This document shows positions 43,822-52,845 of a stretch of 63,883 bases of DNA, in pieces; position 1 is the first letter of the stretch; every line of letters starts with the position of its first letter. The stretch comes from JANXUF01 sp043747685 (lineage in GTDB: Bacteria > Actinomycetota > Acidimicrobiia > Acidimicrobiales > Ilumatobacteraceae): contig JAYTOR010000233.1 in NCBI GenBank assembly GCA_043747685.1, positions 1 through 63,883 on the forward strand, read 5' to 3'. A program made the translations under genes and the position numbers. The notes beneath the pieces are model-generated. The model searched no databases and was not told the DNA's origin. It worked only from the letters and a program-made list of their open reading frames with translations.

Positions 43822-44954
43822 GGCTCTCTCCCCCCGGGCGAACCCGGATTCATCGCTGATGACACTTCCCTGAAAACACTGGCCGACAGGACGGCGGCAT
43901 CACGCCGCCAGGACAGCACGGCGGCGCTGCCGACAGCGATCGCCGGAAGACCGTCGCTCCGCACTCCGGCGACGACGGATGACCCGTCGACGAGGCGAAC
44001 GCGTACCCGGGACTCGGCACCTAAATATTGGATGTCCTCGACGGAACCGGTGACCGAAACATCGATGTGCGGGTCGATCGCCGAGGCGTTGATGGTGATG
44101 CGCTCCGGCCGCACTGTGTAATGGCCGGCGGACGTGCTCGCGGAACCGCTGCCCTGCGTCGTCATCTCGGCGGCGATGACATTGGAAGTACCGACGAAGT
44201 TGGCGACGAACGGCGTGCTGGGACGTTCGTAGATCTGCTGCGGCGTTCCGACCTGTTCGATACGGCCGTCGTTGAACACGGCGATACGGTCGCTCATGCT
44301 CAGCGCCTCGCCCTGGTCGTGGGTGACGAAGATGAAGGTGATGCCGACATCGTGCTGGATCGTCTTCAACTCGACCTGCATCTCCTCCCTGAGCTTGAGG
44401 TCGAGCGCCCCGAGCGGTTCGTCGAGCAGCAGCACCCTCGGCCTGTTGACGAGTGCTCTGGCGAGGGCGATGCGCTGACGCTGACCGCCGGAGAGTTGGC
44501 TCGGCCGACGACCGCCGAGTTGACCGAGTCGCACTGTTTCGAGCATCTCGGTCGCCCGCCGCCGACGCTCAGCCTTGGCGACCTTCTTGACTCTGAGTCC
44601 GTATTCGATGTTCTGCAACACGGTCATGTGCGGAAACAGCGCATAGTCCTGGAAGACGGTGTTGACGTTGCGATCGTATGCGGGGACGCTGCTGACGTTC
44701 TGTCCGTGAAGCAGCACTGCCCCGGCGGTCGGCATCTCGAAGCCGGCAATCATCCGCAAGACGGTCGTCTTACCGGAGCCGGACGGGCCGAGCAGTGCGA
44801 AGAATTCTCCGTCGGCGATCGACAGGTCGACGCCGTCGACCGCCTTGACCTCACCGAACTGCTTGCGCAATCCGACGAGTTGAACGGCAGGCACCACGTC
44901 GGCGGACGCCGTCGCGTCAGCGAAGTTCATGTCGCTGACGACGGATTCACTCAC
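43818..44954 (-). CDS. potA: Polyamine-type ABC transporter ATP-binding protein
   Basis: A 378-residue ATPase. Walker A GPSGSGKTT (about 55-63), the signature LSGGQRQRIALARAL, Walker B VLLLDEPLGALDLKLREEM and the switch FVTHDQGEALSMSDRI are all present. The C-terminal TOBE domain (about 290-370) includes VEDIQYLGAESRVRVRLVDGS. First gene of potA-potD-potB-potC, tightly spaced with overlaps of 4 bp. It energizes import of polyamine-like substrates; the ligand is inferred from family only. Confidence 0.94.
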   Translation of the reverse strand: MSESVVSDMNFADATASADVVPAVQLVGLRKQFGEVKAVDGVDLSIADGEFFALLGPSGSGKTTVLRMIAGFEMPTAGAVLLHGQNVSSVPAYDRNVNTVFQDYALFPHMTVLQNIEYGLRVKKVAKAERRRRATEMLETVRLGQLGGRRPSQLSGGQRQRIALARALVNRPRVLLLDEPLGALDLKLREEMQVELKTIQHDVGITFIFVTHDQGEALSMSDRIAVFNDGRIEQVGTPQQIYERPSTPFVANFVGTSNVIAAEMTTQGSGSASTSAGHYTVRPERITINASAIDPHIDVSVTGSVEDIQYLGAESRVRVRLVDGSSVVAGVRSDGLPAIAVGSAAVLSWRRDAAVLSASVFREVSSAMNPGSPGGREP

Positions 44955-45049
44955 GTTGGTCGCACTCCTGCTCGGGAATCAGTCGGACAAAGACAATTCG
45001 GCAACGATAGTCGATCCAAGCGACTCCCTCAGGAAACCCCTTGGAAACC

Positions 45050-48000
45050 TCAGTCGCGCAACGCTGCGGCCTTTTCGACGATCACCTTGCTCGAACCGCC
45101 TGGTTGCATCGTCACACCGAGCAGGCAGTCGGCAGCTTCCATCGTGCGCTTCTGGTGACTGACGATCAGCAACTGGGCCTCGTCACGGAACTCGGCGATG
45201 AGGCCGAGGAAGCGGTGCAGGTTGACGTCGTCGAGCGCCGCTTCGACCTCGTCCATCACGTAGAACGGCGACGGCCGGCTACGGAAGACGGCGAACAGAA
45301 AGGCGAGCGCCGTCAGGCTTCGTTCGCCACCGGACAGCAGCGACAGCTTCTTGACGTTCTTGCCACTCGGCTTCGCTTCGACCTCGATCCCGGTGTTCAG
45401 CATGTCGTCCGGATTCGTCAGGATCAGCTTCCCGGCACCGCCGGGGAACAGCATCGAGAACAAGCCGGTGAAGTTCTCGCTGACGTCTGCAAAGGCGGTT
45501 GCGAACACGGATTGGATCTCCTGGTCGACTGCCTTGATCACGCGCATCAGGTCGCGGCGAGTCGACTTGACGTCCTCGAGTTGCGCCTCGAGGAAGGCGT
45601 GGCGTTCCTGCAGTGCCATGAACTCCTCGAGTGCCAGCGGGTTGATCGGGCCGAGCAGCCTCAGTTCGCGTTCGAGTTCGCGGGCCCGTTCAGACGGGTT
45701 GGCGCTCTCTGCACCCGACGGTGCCGCTGCTGCCATCGCCACATCGGGTTCGACATCGAGGTCACGACGCAGCCCGTCGATTGCCGCTTCGAGGCGAGTG
45801 CGGACTTCGGCATGTTCGATCTCGTTGCGACGTTCGCGCTCGCGCAGTTCCTCCATCTGCTTCTCCGCAGCGGTTCGACGTTTCCGCGAGGCGTCGAGGC
45901 GTTGGGCGATGACGCGGACCTCGTCGCTCTGACGGCGGCGCAATTCGTTCAGCCGCTGGTGTTCGCTGTCGAGCACACCGCGATGTGACTGCACGAGAGC
46001 GCCGATGCGATCAAGCGCGATGAGTACCCGTTCGACGTGAACCCGCCGTTCGGCCGCAGCGACGCGAGCCACGACGTCGGCCTCCAGACGACGCTCGACA
46101 TCGATGATGCGCCGCTCGAGATACTGCTTGCGTTCGTTCAGGCCGGCGTTGCGGACTTCGAGATCCTTGCGCCGAGTCGCCAGTTCACGGGCTTTGAATT
46201 CCATCTGCGCACGCCGTTGTCCGCGCAGTCTGGCGGCATCCGCTTCCGCTGCCTCGTCTGCCTCGAGTGCCGGCAGCAGCGTCGTCAATTCTTCGATGCG
46301 GTGTTTGCGGAGTGTCGCCCGGTCGGTGATGCCGGTCTGCACGAGTTCGAGGCTCTCGAGATCGGCAGCGACCTGGCCGCGCTCGTTGAGGGAACGGGTC
46401 AGCTGATCCGCTGCTGCGGAGAAACGCGTATCGTGCGCCTCGAGGCGGCGCAGCAGTTCCTGCTCATCGGCCTGGGCTTCGAGTAGCTCCGCTTTTGCCG
46501 CGCTGAGCGCTGTGGACCGGCGGGCCAGTTCCTCCGCAGCCTCGTCGGCACGTTGGCGCGCGTCGTCGAGCGCTGCGGCCGTCGCTCCCCCGCCGGCTGC
46601 TCCGAGCCGCCAACCGGACGGACCGAACCGATGTCCGTCCGGGGTCACGGCCATTCGGAGCGGACTGAGGACGACGGCGTCGACGGCGGACTCCCACGAA
46701 CCGACGCGAATCGCGTCGCCGAGCAGACTGTCGAGCAATGCGCTTACACGCCGGTCACTGGAGCGGACATGATGACGAACGCAGTCATCAGTCAGCAGTT
46801 CCTGTTGGTGGGCGCGAACCACGCCGAGAGCGAGGACCGCGCCGAAAGCATCTGCCTGGCGCAGGTGGGCAAGTGCCCGCCGACCTGCATCGGGGTCATC
46901 AACGACCACCGCCAGCAGTGCCTCGCCGGCGGCGGCTTCGAATGCCTGACCCCAGTCCTCGTCGACCTCGACGAGATCGAGCAGAGTCCCCAGGACGCCA
47001 TCGAGTCCGGCGACGCGCTCTGCCCCCGCACGGGCGCGCGCGGAGTCGAGCGCCATGCCCAGAGCGTCTGCGCGGGCGCGCCAGCCTGCCGAGTCCGAGG
47101 CCGCCGTCTGGCGGGCTTCTTCGATCGCTGCCAGACCTGCCTCGGCACGCTGACGCCGTACCTCGGCAATCTCCAGCTCGGCGACGATCGGCGCCTCGGC
47201 ACCTTCTGCCTGCTCGCATTCGATCTTGAGCTTGTCGATGTCCTCGCTCAGCTGTTCTGCCCGCCGGCGCAACGACTCCGCCCGGCTCGACACCCTTCGC
47301 TGTTCGGCATCGTCGCTGTTGACGCCGTTGCTCAGCGAGCGCAGTTCACCGCGCACCTCCGCCGCAGCATTGGCGCTGCCGTCTCGTTTGGCGACCGGCG
47401 TGATCGGCTGCGAGCTGTCGCGGTCCGCTGCAAACGCTTCTTCGTCCTCTGCCAACTGTTCGGCCTGTGGCGCGATGGCCTCGATCGAAGCGGTCACCTC
47501 GGCGAGTTGCGAATGCGCCGATGCGGCTTCAGCTTCGAGGTTGGCAACGACGCCTTCGTTCATCAATGCGCCACGATCTCGCTCGACGGAACGCCGGCGT
47601 TCGACGATCACATTGGCGAGTCCGCGTGCGCGCTCGCGGAGCTGCTCGACGCGAACCAGTGAGTCTCCGACGTCGGTATGACCGCGGGCGCTGAGTTCGG
47701 CCTCGCACGCCATCACCTCGGTGTCAAGTCGTGCCAACTCGGCTCGCAGCTGGAGCTCTTCGGCTTCGGTGACACCGTGCTGGTTGGCGAGTATGCCGAG
47801 CCGGGTCCGCAGTCCGGCGATCTCACGGCCTGCAAGGTACAGCCGCAGCGAACCGAGTTCGGCAACGAGATCACCGTGGCGCCGTGCGGCTTCGGCCTGT
47901 CGTTCGAGCGGGCGCAGCTGGCGGCGCACCTCTCTGAGCAGGTCTTGGACTCGGGTGAGGTTGGCTTCCGTCGAATCGAGCCGGCGCTCGGCTTTCTCCT

Positions 48001-48520
48001 TGCGGCGGCGGAATTTCAGCACTCCGGCGGCTTCCTCGATGATCGAACGCCGATCCTCCGGGCGAGCGTTGAGGACGGCGTCGATCTGCCCCTGGCTGAC
48101 AATGACGTGCTGTTGGCGGCCGACACCTGCATCGGACAGCAGTTCCTGAATATCGAGCAGGCGACATGGGGCGCCGTTGATCGCATACTCGGAGTCGCCC
48201 GTTCTGAACAGTGTGCGGGTGATCGTCACCTCGCTGAACTCGATCGGCAGGATGCCGCTGGAGTTGTCGATCGTCAGCCCGACCTCGGCACGACCGAGCG
48301 CCGCCCGCTTCGACGTACCCGCAAAGATGACGTCGTCCATCTTCTGGCTACGTACCGCACTCGGTGCCTGAGCACCGAGCACCCATGCAATGGCATCGAC
48401 GACGTTCGACTTCCCGGACCCGTTAGGGCCGACCACGACCGTGACCCCTGGCTCGAGGTGCATCGTGGTGGCTTCAGCGAAGGACTTGAAGCCTTTAAGG
48501 GTCAGAGCTTTGAGGAACAC
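45050..48520 (-). CDS. smc: Chromosome segregation protein SMC
   Basis: A 1156-residue condensin ATPase. Walker A GPNGSGKSN (31-39) is in the N-terminal head and EQRQHVIVSQGQIDAVLNARPEDRRSIIEEAAGVLKFRRRKEKA lies downstream. A coiled coil runs to a hinge domain (about 510-660), then a second coiled coil. The C-terminal head has LSGGERSLTALAFLFAVF and Walker B PFYVMDEVEAALDDVN. The start is the GTG at 48520 that gives the canonical FLKALTLKGFKSF opening; the frame stays open for 250 more codons, which are antisense to the neighbouring pseudogene. It organizes chromosomes with ScpA/ScpB, encoded elsewhere. Confidence 0.97.
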   Translation of the reverse strand: MFLKALTLKGFKSFAEATTMHLEPGVTVVVGPNGSGKSNVVDAIAWVLGAQAPSAVRSQKMDDVIFAGTSKRAALGRAEVGLTIDNSSGILPIEFSEVTITRTLFRTGDSEYAINGAPCRLLDIQELLSDAGVGRQQHVIVSQGQIDAVLNARPEDRRSIIEEAAGVLKFRRRKEKAERRLDSTEANLTRVQDLLREVRRQLRPLERQAEAARRHGDLVAELGSLRLYLAGREIAGLRTRLGILANQHGVTEAEELQLRAELARLDTEVMACEAELSARGHTDVGDSLVRVEQLRERARGLANVIVERRRSVERDRGALMNEGVVANLEAEAASAHSQLAEVTASIEAIAPQAEQLAEDEEAFAADRDSSQPITPVAKRDGSANAAAEVRGELRSLSNGVNSDDAEQRRVSSRAESLRRRAEQLSEDIDKLKIECEQAEGAEAPIVAELEIAEVRRQRAEAGLAAIEEARQTAASDSAGWRARADALGMALDSARARAGAERVAGLDGVLGTLLDLVEVDEDWGQAFEAAAGEALLAVVVDDPDAGRRALAHLRQADAFGAVLALGVVRAHQQELLTDDCVRHHVRSSDRRVSALLDSLLGDAIRVGSWESAVDAVVLSPLRMAVTPDGHRFGPSGWRLGAAGGGATAAALDDARQRADEAAEELARRSTALSAAKAELLEAQADEQELLRRLEAHDTRFSAAADQLTRSLNERGQVAADLESLELVQTGITDRATLRKHRIEELTTLLPALEADEAAEADAARLRGQRRAQMEFKARELATRRKDLEVRNAGLNERKQYLERRIIDVERRLEADVVARVAAAERRVHVERVLIALDRIGALVQSHRGVLDSEHQRLNELRRRQSDEVRVIAQRLDASRKRRTAAEKQMEELRERERRNEIEHAEVRTRLEAAIDGLRRDLDVEPDVAMAAAAPSGAESANPSERARELERELRLLGPINPLALEEFMALQERHAFLEAQLEDVKSTRRDLMRVIKAVDQEIQSVFATAFADVSENFTGLFSMLFPGGAGKLILTNPDDMLNTGIEVEAKPSGKNVKKLSLLSGGERSLTALAFLFAVFRSRPSPFYVMDEVEAALDDVNLHRFLGLIAEFRDEAQLLIVSHQKRTMEAADCLLGVTMQPGGSSKVIVEKAAALRD

Positions 48521-48634
48521 GGTGGTGCACGAGTCTATGGCCTCAGCCGGCCCGCTCGCGGGGTACCCCCGTTCGCCGGCGCTCCCGCGCCCGTCAAGGG
48601 AACCTTGCGACGCCTGTGGTTCATGCTGGCGACG

Positions 48635-49541
48635 ATGAACCACCGATTCGACATCCCCACCCAACTCGCAGAAGCCAACCACAACGTGGTCTCGATGACT
48701 CAACTCGACCAGTTGGGAATCGGCCCGTCCCTGCGAGGCCAATGGATTGCCCAGCATCGCCTTCGGCCAGTCGGCCAGAGGTCGTACACGTTTGCTGGAG
48801 CGGAACTGACGTGGCTCGGTCGCATCGCCGCCGGACTCGCTGATCTGCAGGTGTCGGGGTCGTGGCAGGGCACGCAGCCTCCCGGCTCCACCGACTCGAC
48901 GGGTTCGACAAGGCCGAACCCGAGTAAGTGGTTCCGCGTAACGTTCGGGGCCGGCAGACATCGATTGCGGTCCGTTCGTCCAGCATGCCGATGACCGAGG
49001 GGACCTCGTGATCATCGATGGTTTTCCCGTCACCAGCGCGATGCGAACCATCCTCGACGGGCCGCTCTTCGGGTTCAGCAAGCACGAGGTCGAGAACTCC
49101 ATCGACTCGGCGATTCGGCTTCGTCTCGTCAGTGAGCAACGGCTCCGTACGCAGGCAGTCAGTTGGCATCGGTCAGGCATCAACGGGAGCCGCCTGCTCC
49201 TCGATGCGCTGCTGGACACCGGAGGTGAGAGCCGACTCGAAAGGCGATTCCTGAAATTGTTGCGAGATGCCGGCATTCCGAGACCGATGACGCAGAAGGT
49301 ATTCCGGGATGGAACACGGTTGATCGCCAGGGTCGACGCCTAAACTCCGAATGACCTCGTTGTCGAGGTGTCCGGCCACGGCACGCACGCAAGCAGAACG
49401 CAGCGCCGAGTCGATGTGCAACGCCAAACGGAGTTGATGCTGCAAGGAAAACGCGTGGTGACGTTCACGTACGAGGACATCAACGAGCGCCCGGCATTGG
49501 TTGCCTCGCAGATCCGGACTGCGTTGCGTCGAGCAGCGTGA
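48635..49541 (+). pseudogene. Decayed AbiEi-antitoxin-like / DUF559 protein gene
   Basis: Protein similarity runs through three frames. Frame 1 (48635 to about 48850): MNHRFDIPTQLAEANHNV... with MTQLDQLGIGPSLRGQWIAQHRLRPV, like the N-terminal winged-helix of AbiEi antitoxins. Frame 2 (about 48853 to 49000): GHAASRLHRLDGFDKAEPE, stop TAA at 48925, then VVPRNVRGRQTSIAVRSSS. Frame 3 (about 49002 to 49541): IIDGFPVTSAMRTILDG... to a second stop TAA at 49341, then PNDLVVEVSGHGTHASRTQRRVDVQRQTELMLQGKRVVTFTYEDI, the DUF559 endonuclease-like end. Two frameshifts and two stops make it non-functional. Total length, about 300 codons, fits an intact ancestor. No partner toxin gene is visible. Confidence 0.8.
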
Positions 49542-49565
49542 GGCGTTGGTCCGGCGCTGGCAAGA

Positions 49566-49588
49566 ATGCTCGCAGCTGCTGCGAGCAT
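49566..49588. terminator. Perfect 10-bp hairpin between the pseudogene and mutM
   Basis: ATGCTCGCAG (49566-49575) and CTGCGAGCAT (49579-49588) pair perfectly around CTG; GGCA and TGCC may extend the stem outward. No T-tract follows. It is the likely mutM terminator. Confidence 0.55.
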
Positions 49589-49605
49589 CACTGCCGGCGA
49601 TGCCA

Positions 49606-50448
49606 CTACTTCTGGCAGCGGGGGCAGTAGCTGGTAGAGCGGCCGCCGGTCATCGAACGGACGATGTCCACATTGCCGCAGGTCAAGCACCGCTGGCCGG
49701 CGCGGTCGTAGACCCGATGGTCGAGTTGGAACGAGCCACCGTCGCCCATCACGTCGACGTATTGTGTGTCGCTCAGCGTGCTGCCGCCGGCCTCGATCGC
49801 CTCGGTCAGAATCGACAGAATTGCTGCGTGCAATCGGGTGATCTCCGGCCTCGCCAGGCTGGAGCCGGGGCGGAACGGACTGATCCTGCTGCGGTGGAGG
49901 ATCTCGTCCGCGTAGATGTTGCCGATGCCGGCGATGACGTGCTGATCGAGGAGCAGCGCCTTGATCTGGCGACCGCGACCGGCCAACAGGGCCGCCAACC
50001 GAGCTCGGCTGATGCCGTCGGTGATCGGATCGATGCCGAGTTTCGACAGTTCCGGCAACTCGACGGCAACGTTGTCCGGATCGAAGACGACCATCTCGCC
50101 GAACGTCCGCGGATCGACGAACCACAATTCTTTGGCAGGCTCGCCGGAGAGATGCAGAACGACATGGGTATGCGGCGGACGCACAGCGCTCGGCTCGGAG
50201 AGCAGTACTCGCCCACTCATGCGGAGATGGATCATCAGCTGCTCGCCGGAGTCGAGATGCACGAGCAGGTATTTTCCCCGGCGACTCGTCCCGGTGAACG
50301 TCACTCCGGTGAGACCGTCGATCAATGCTTCTGCAGAGGTCCGCCTCACGGTCCGCAGACGACCGACTTCGACCCGTTCAACCTGACGACCGATCAGATG
50401 CTGATCGAGTCCGCGGCGGACCGTCTCTACTTCGGGTAATTCTGGCAC
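49606..50448 (-). CDS. mutM: Formamidopyrimidine-DNA glycosylase
   Basis: A 280-residue Fpg/MutM that removes 8-oxoguanine and cuts the strand by beta/delta elimination. P2 and E3 in MPELPEVETVRRGL are the catalytic residues, a lysine in TSRRGKYLLVHLDSG is the conserved one, and GIGNIYADEIL holds the helix-two-turn-helix. The C-terminal zinc finger is C-x2-C...C-x2-C (CLTCGNVD...YCPRCQ). It lies 9 bp after rnc, the usual arrangement. A convergent hairpin terminator follows. Confidence 0.96.
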   Translation of the reverse strand: MPELPEVETVRRGLDQHLIGRQVERVEVGRLRTVRRTSAEALIDGLTGVTFTGTSRRGKYLLVHLDSGEQLMIHLRMSGRVLLSEPSAVRPPHTHVVLHLSGEPAKELWFVDPRTFGEMVVFDPDNVAVELPELSKLGIDPITDGISRARLAALLAGRGRQIKALLLDQHVIAGIGNIYADEILHRSRISPFRPGSSLARPEITRLHAAILSILTEAIEAGGSTLSDTQYVDVMGDGGSFQLDHRVYDRAGQRCLTCGNVDIVRSMTGGRSTSYCPRCQK

Positions 50449-50457
50449 GGGTGCTGC

Positions 50458-51159
50458 TCACCCATTTCGTTGGAGCGACTCGTAGGCAGCGCGCGCAGCC
50501 TGTTGTTCGGCCTGCTTTTTCGACCTGCCCTCGCCGGTTCCAACGGTCTGCATGCCGACGACGGTCCTGGCGAAGAAATGCTTCTCGTGGTCTGGGCCTT
50601 CTTCTTCGATCGCGTATGTCGGTGCCGGGTCGCCGCGTTGCGCGAGCAACTCTTGGAGTGCGGTCTTGTGGTCGAAGTGATCGATCGTATTGACCGCCGT
50701 GTCGAGCACGCCGTCCAACAGTCGCAGTATCAGCGGCCCGACAGCGACCGATCCGCCGTCCAGATAGACAGCTCCGAATACCGCTTCCAGCGCATCCGAC
50801 AGGATCGACGTCTTGTCACGCCCTCCGCCGGCGGTCTCACCTTTGCCGAGCAGCACGAAGCGACCGAGTTCGATTTCGCGGGCGACGTTCGCCAGCGCCG
50901 TAGCGTTGACAACGCTCTTGCGCAGGTCCGTGAGACGGCCTTCGTTCGAGCCGAGTTGCGTCCGATAGACGTGCTCGGCGACGACCCAACCGAGCACGGC
51001 GTCTCCGAGGAATTCGAGACGCTCGTTGCTGTCGTGGCCGCCGGGCACCTCGGCACACCACGATCGATGAGCCAACGCCGTCAACAGCAGCGAACCGTCG
51101 ACAAATGTGTAGCCGAGGGTCTGCTGTAGTTCGTCGAGGTCGACAATGCGTTCCGCCAG
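50458..51159 (-). CDS. rnc: Ribonuclease III, start codon unusual
   Basis: RNase III cuts double-stranded RNA in rRNA maturation and mRNA decay. The catalytic signature ERLEFLGDAVLGWVVAEHVY and a second acidic site DALEAVFGAVYLDGG are present; the C-terminal dsRNA-binding domain (about 155-230) ends in GRSKKQAEQQAARAAYESL. The first usual start in frame is TTG at 51084, but it would delete the conserved first helix LQQTLGYTFVDGSLLLTALAHRSW. Upstream of that no ATG, GTG or TTG exists before an in-frame stop. The best candidates are CTG 51159 (AAAGG 8 nt before it, 1 nt after the acpP stop) or ATT 51147. The end given is the CTG. Confidence 0.9.
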   Translation of the reverse strand: MAERIVDLDELQQTLGYTFVDGSLLLTALAHRSWCAEVPGGHDSNERLEFLGDAVLGWVVAEHVYRTQLGSNEGRLTDLRKSVVNATALANVAREIELGRFVLLGKGETAGGGRDKTSILSDALEAVFGAVYLDGGSVAVGPLILRLLDGVLDTAVNTIDHFDHKTALQELLAQRGDPAPTYAIEEEGPDHEKHFFARTVVGMQTVGTGEGRSKKQAEQQAARAAYESLQRNG

Positions 51160-51160
51160 T

Positions 51161-51457
51161 TCAGGCGCCTTTGACTCGGGTGTAGACGTAGTCGACGGCG
51201 TCGCGGACGGTCTTCATGTCGACGAGGTCTTCGTCTTCGATCCTGAACCCGATCGAACGCTCGGCGAATTCCTCTTCGAGTCCCTCGACGAGTTCGATCA
51301 GTGCCAACGAGTCGGCATCGAGGTCATCGACGAACGACTGACCCTCGCTGATCGTCGCCGGATCGATTTCCAGGATGTCGGCGAGTTGATCGCGGACGAT
51401 GGCGAAGACGCCGTCCCGGTCGAGTGGGGCTTGATGTGCTGGGGTTTCGGCTGACAC
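51161..51457 (-). CDS. acpP: Acyl carrier protein
   Basis: A 98-residue ACP that carries acyl chains on 4'-phosphopantetheine in fatty acid synthesis. The attachment Ser is S50 in DLDADSLALIEL; the helix IELVEGLEEEFAERSIGFRIEDEDLVDMKTVRDAVDYV follows. The N-terminal 15 residues are longer than usual. The GTG start has GGAGG 7 nt upstream, an excellent ribosome binding site. Its -10 box (51493-51498) abuts repeat copy B. It lies directly between plsX and rnc. Confidence 0.94.
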   Translation of the reverse strand: MSAETPAHQAPLDRDGVFAIVRDQLADILEIDPATISEGQSFVDDLDADSLALIELVEGLEEEFAERSIGFRIEDEDLVDMKTVRDAVDYVYTRVKGA

Positions 51458-51492
51458 GAACGTTCCTCCGGTGACATGGGTGACGGCTGAGC

Positions 51493-51498
51493 AATCTA
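51493..51498 (-). promoter_or_regulatory. -10 box (TAGATT) of acpP, next to repeat B
   Basis: On the minus strand TAGATT lies 35 nt before GTG 51457 and immediately after CAGCACCCTGT, the end of repeat copy B. The transcript would have a leader of about 28 nt that includes GGAGG. Confidence 0.45.
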
Positions 51499-51501
51499 AC
51501 A

Positions 51502-51575
51502 GGGTGCTGCAATTCACCAGCTGGCTCGGCAGAGCGCTTCGATGATCCGGCCGTTTGCGACGATTGCCAGCGGTT
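51502..51575 (+). repeat. Dispersed intergenic repeat, copy B (partial)
   Basis: It starts GGGTGCTGCAATTCACCAG, identical to copy A, and stays similar to copies A and C for about 74 bp. An inner stem GCTGGC/GCCAGC can form. The right end is missing, since plsX coding sequence begins there. It fills the gap between acpP and plsX. Confidence 0.65.
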
Positions 51576-51592
51576 CTGCCGGATTCGTTCGG

Positions 51593-52579
51593 CTATGCAG
51601 GTGCCACGGCGGAACGAAGCGACCCCACGAGGTCGGCTTCGACCATCTCTTTGGCTACGTTCACGGCGTTGAAAATCGCCTTCGCCGACGACGACCCGTG
51701 GCTGATGATGCAGACCCCATCAACCCCGAGCAGCAACGCCCCTCCGTATGCTTCCGGGTCGATCGACGTGTACAGCGGGATGAGTGCCGGCAACAACGTG
51801 TCAGTCGCCTGTTTGTATTCGGGTTTCGATGCGAAGGCGTCGAGCATTGCCTTGACGATCGTGCGCAGCGCTCCCTCGAGCGTCTTCAACACGACGTTGC
51901 CGGTGAAGCCGTCGGTGACGACGACGTCGACTTCTGTCGTCATCAGATCTCGGCCTTCGACATTGCCGATGAAGTTGATCCCCGTCGCAGTCGCCAGCAG
52001 GTCGTAGGCCTCCTTGCGCAGCGAATCACCCTTGTGAGGCTCCTCGCCGATCGACAACAGGCCGACGCGCGGGGAGACGATGCCGAAGCGTCGCGCCGAA
52101 AACACCGAGCCCATCTGGGCGAACTGCACGAGCCATTCTGCCTGAACCTCGGCGTTGGCACCGGAGTCGAGCAAGACCGTCGGGGTCGAACCGGGCACCG
52201 GCACCGTGGTGACGATCGCCGGGCGGCTGACGCCTTTGATGCGGCCCATCCTGAACAGCGCCGACGCCATCGTGGCGCCGGTGTTTCCCGCGGAAATCAT
52301 CGCGCTGGCCCTGCCATCTCGAACGGCCTCTGCCGCGCGGACGAGCGTCGAATCCTTCTTGCGGCGAACTCCGGCTGCGGGATCTTCGTCCATGGCGATG
52401 ACTTCGCTGGCTTCGATCAGCGGGATGTCTCCGCAGCCTTCGAGTCCGGCCGGGCCGACGAGCACGACGGGAATGCCGGCTTCGAACGCTAGACGGGCTC
52501 CGGCAACGATTTCACCGGGGGCACGATCGCCGCCCATGGCGTCGATCGCTATCGGCAACATGCCGCCGGACTGGGTCAC
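51593..52579 (-). CDS. plsX: Phosphate acyltransferase PlsX
   Basis: A 328-residue PlsX that makes acyl-phosphate from acyl-ACP for phosphatidic acid synthesis. Motifs include IAIDAMGGDRAPGEIVAGA, SAGNTGATMASALFRMGRIKGV, RPAIVTTVPVPG, LLDSGANAEVQ and VDVVVTDGFTGNVVLKTLEG. The GTG start overlaps the rpmF stop in GTGA, giving coupling; 29 upstream in-frame codons lie inside rpmF. PlsY is not encoded here. plsX next to rpmF and acpP is an ancestral bacterial arrangement. Confidence 0.95.
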   Translation of the reverse strand: MTQSGGMLPIAIDAMGGDRAPGEIVAGARLAFEAGIPVVLVGPAGLEGCGDIPLIEASEVIAMDEDPAAGVRRKKDSTLVRAAEAVRDGRASAMISAGNTGATMASALFRMGRIKGVSRPAIVTTVPVPGSTPTVLLDSGANAEVQAEWLVQFAQMGSVFSARRFGIVSPRVGLLSIGEEPHKGDSLRKEAYDLLATATGINFIGNVEGRDLMTTEVDVVVTDGFTGNVVLKTLEGALRTIVKAMLDAFASKPEYKQATDTLLPALIPLYTSIDPEAYGGALLLGVDGVCIISHGSSSAKAIFNAVNVAKEMVEADLVGSLRSAVAPA

Positions 52580-52755
52580 TCGACGTCGATGACGACGCGG
52601 TTCTTGTACCAACCGCAGGCGCCACAGACCGTGTGCGGGGTCTTGGCCTTGCCGCAGCGTGGGCACATGCTGCGGGACGGGCTACCGAGCTTCCACGCGC
52701 CAGCGCGGTGGCTGCGCGACTTCGACTTCGATTTCTTCTTCTTGGGAACAGCCAC
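52576..52755 (-). CDS. rpmF: 50S ribosomal protein L32
   Basis: A 59-residue L32, easily missed because of its size and GTG start. The reading begins VAVPKKKKSKSKSRSHRAGAW and has the zinc site C-x2-C...C-x2-C (MCPRCGKAKTPHTVCGACGWY), so it is the zinc-binding form. GGAGG lies 6-7 nt before the GTG. It overlaps plsX by 4 bp and follows the DUF177 gene by 90 bp. Confidence 0.93.
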   Translation of the reverse strand: MAVPKKKKSKSKSRSHRAGAWKLGSPSRSMCPRCGKAKTPHTVCGACGWYKNRVVIDVE

Positions 52756-52845
52756 GTCGGCCTCCGGGTCATGGCACCCGAATTCTCGGGCTCCGCTGTA
52801 CGAGCCGTGGCATGGTATCGCCGAAACCGCTCGTTACCGACTCGC

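Noticed and set aside
48521..49276. A 250-codon N-terminal extension of smc
   Set aside because: It is antisense to the AbiEi/DUF559 pseudogene, and SMC proteins begin at FLKALTLKGFKSF, matched here by GTG 48520.
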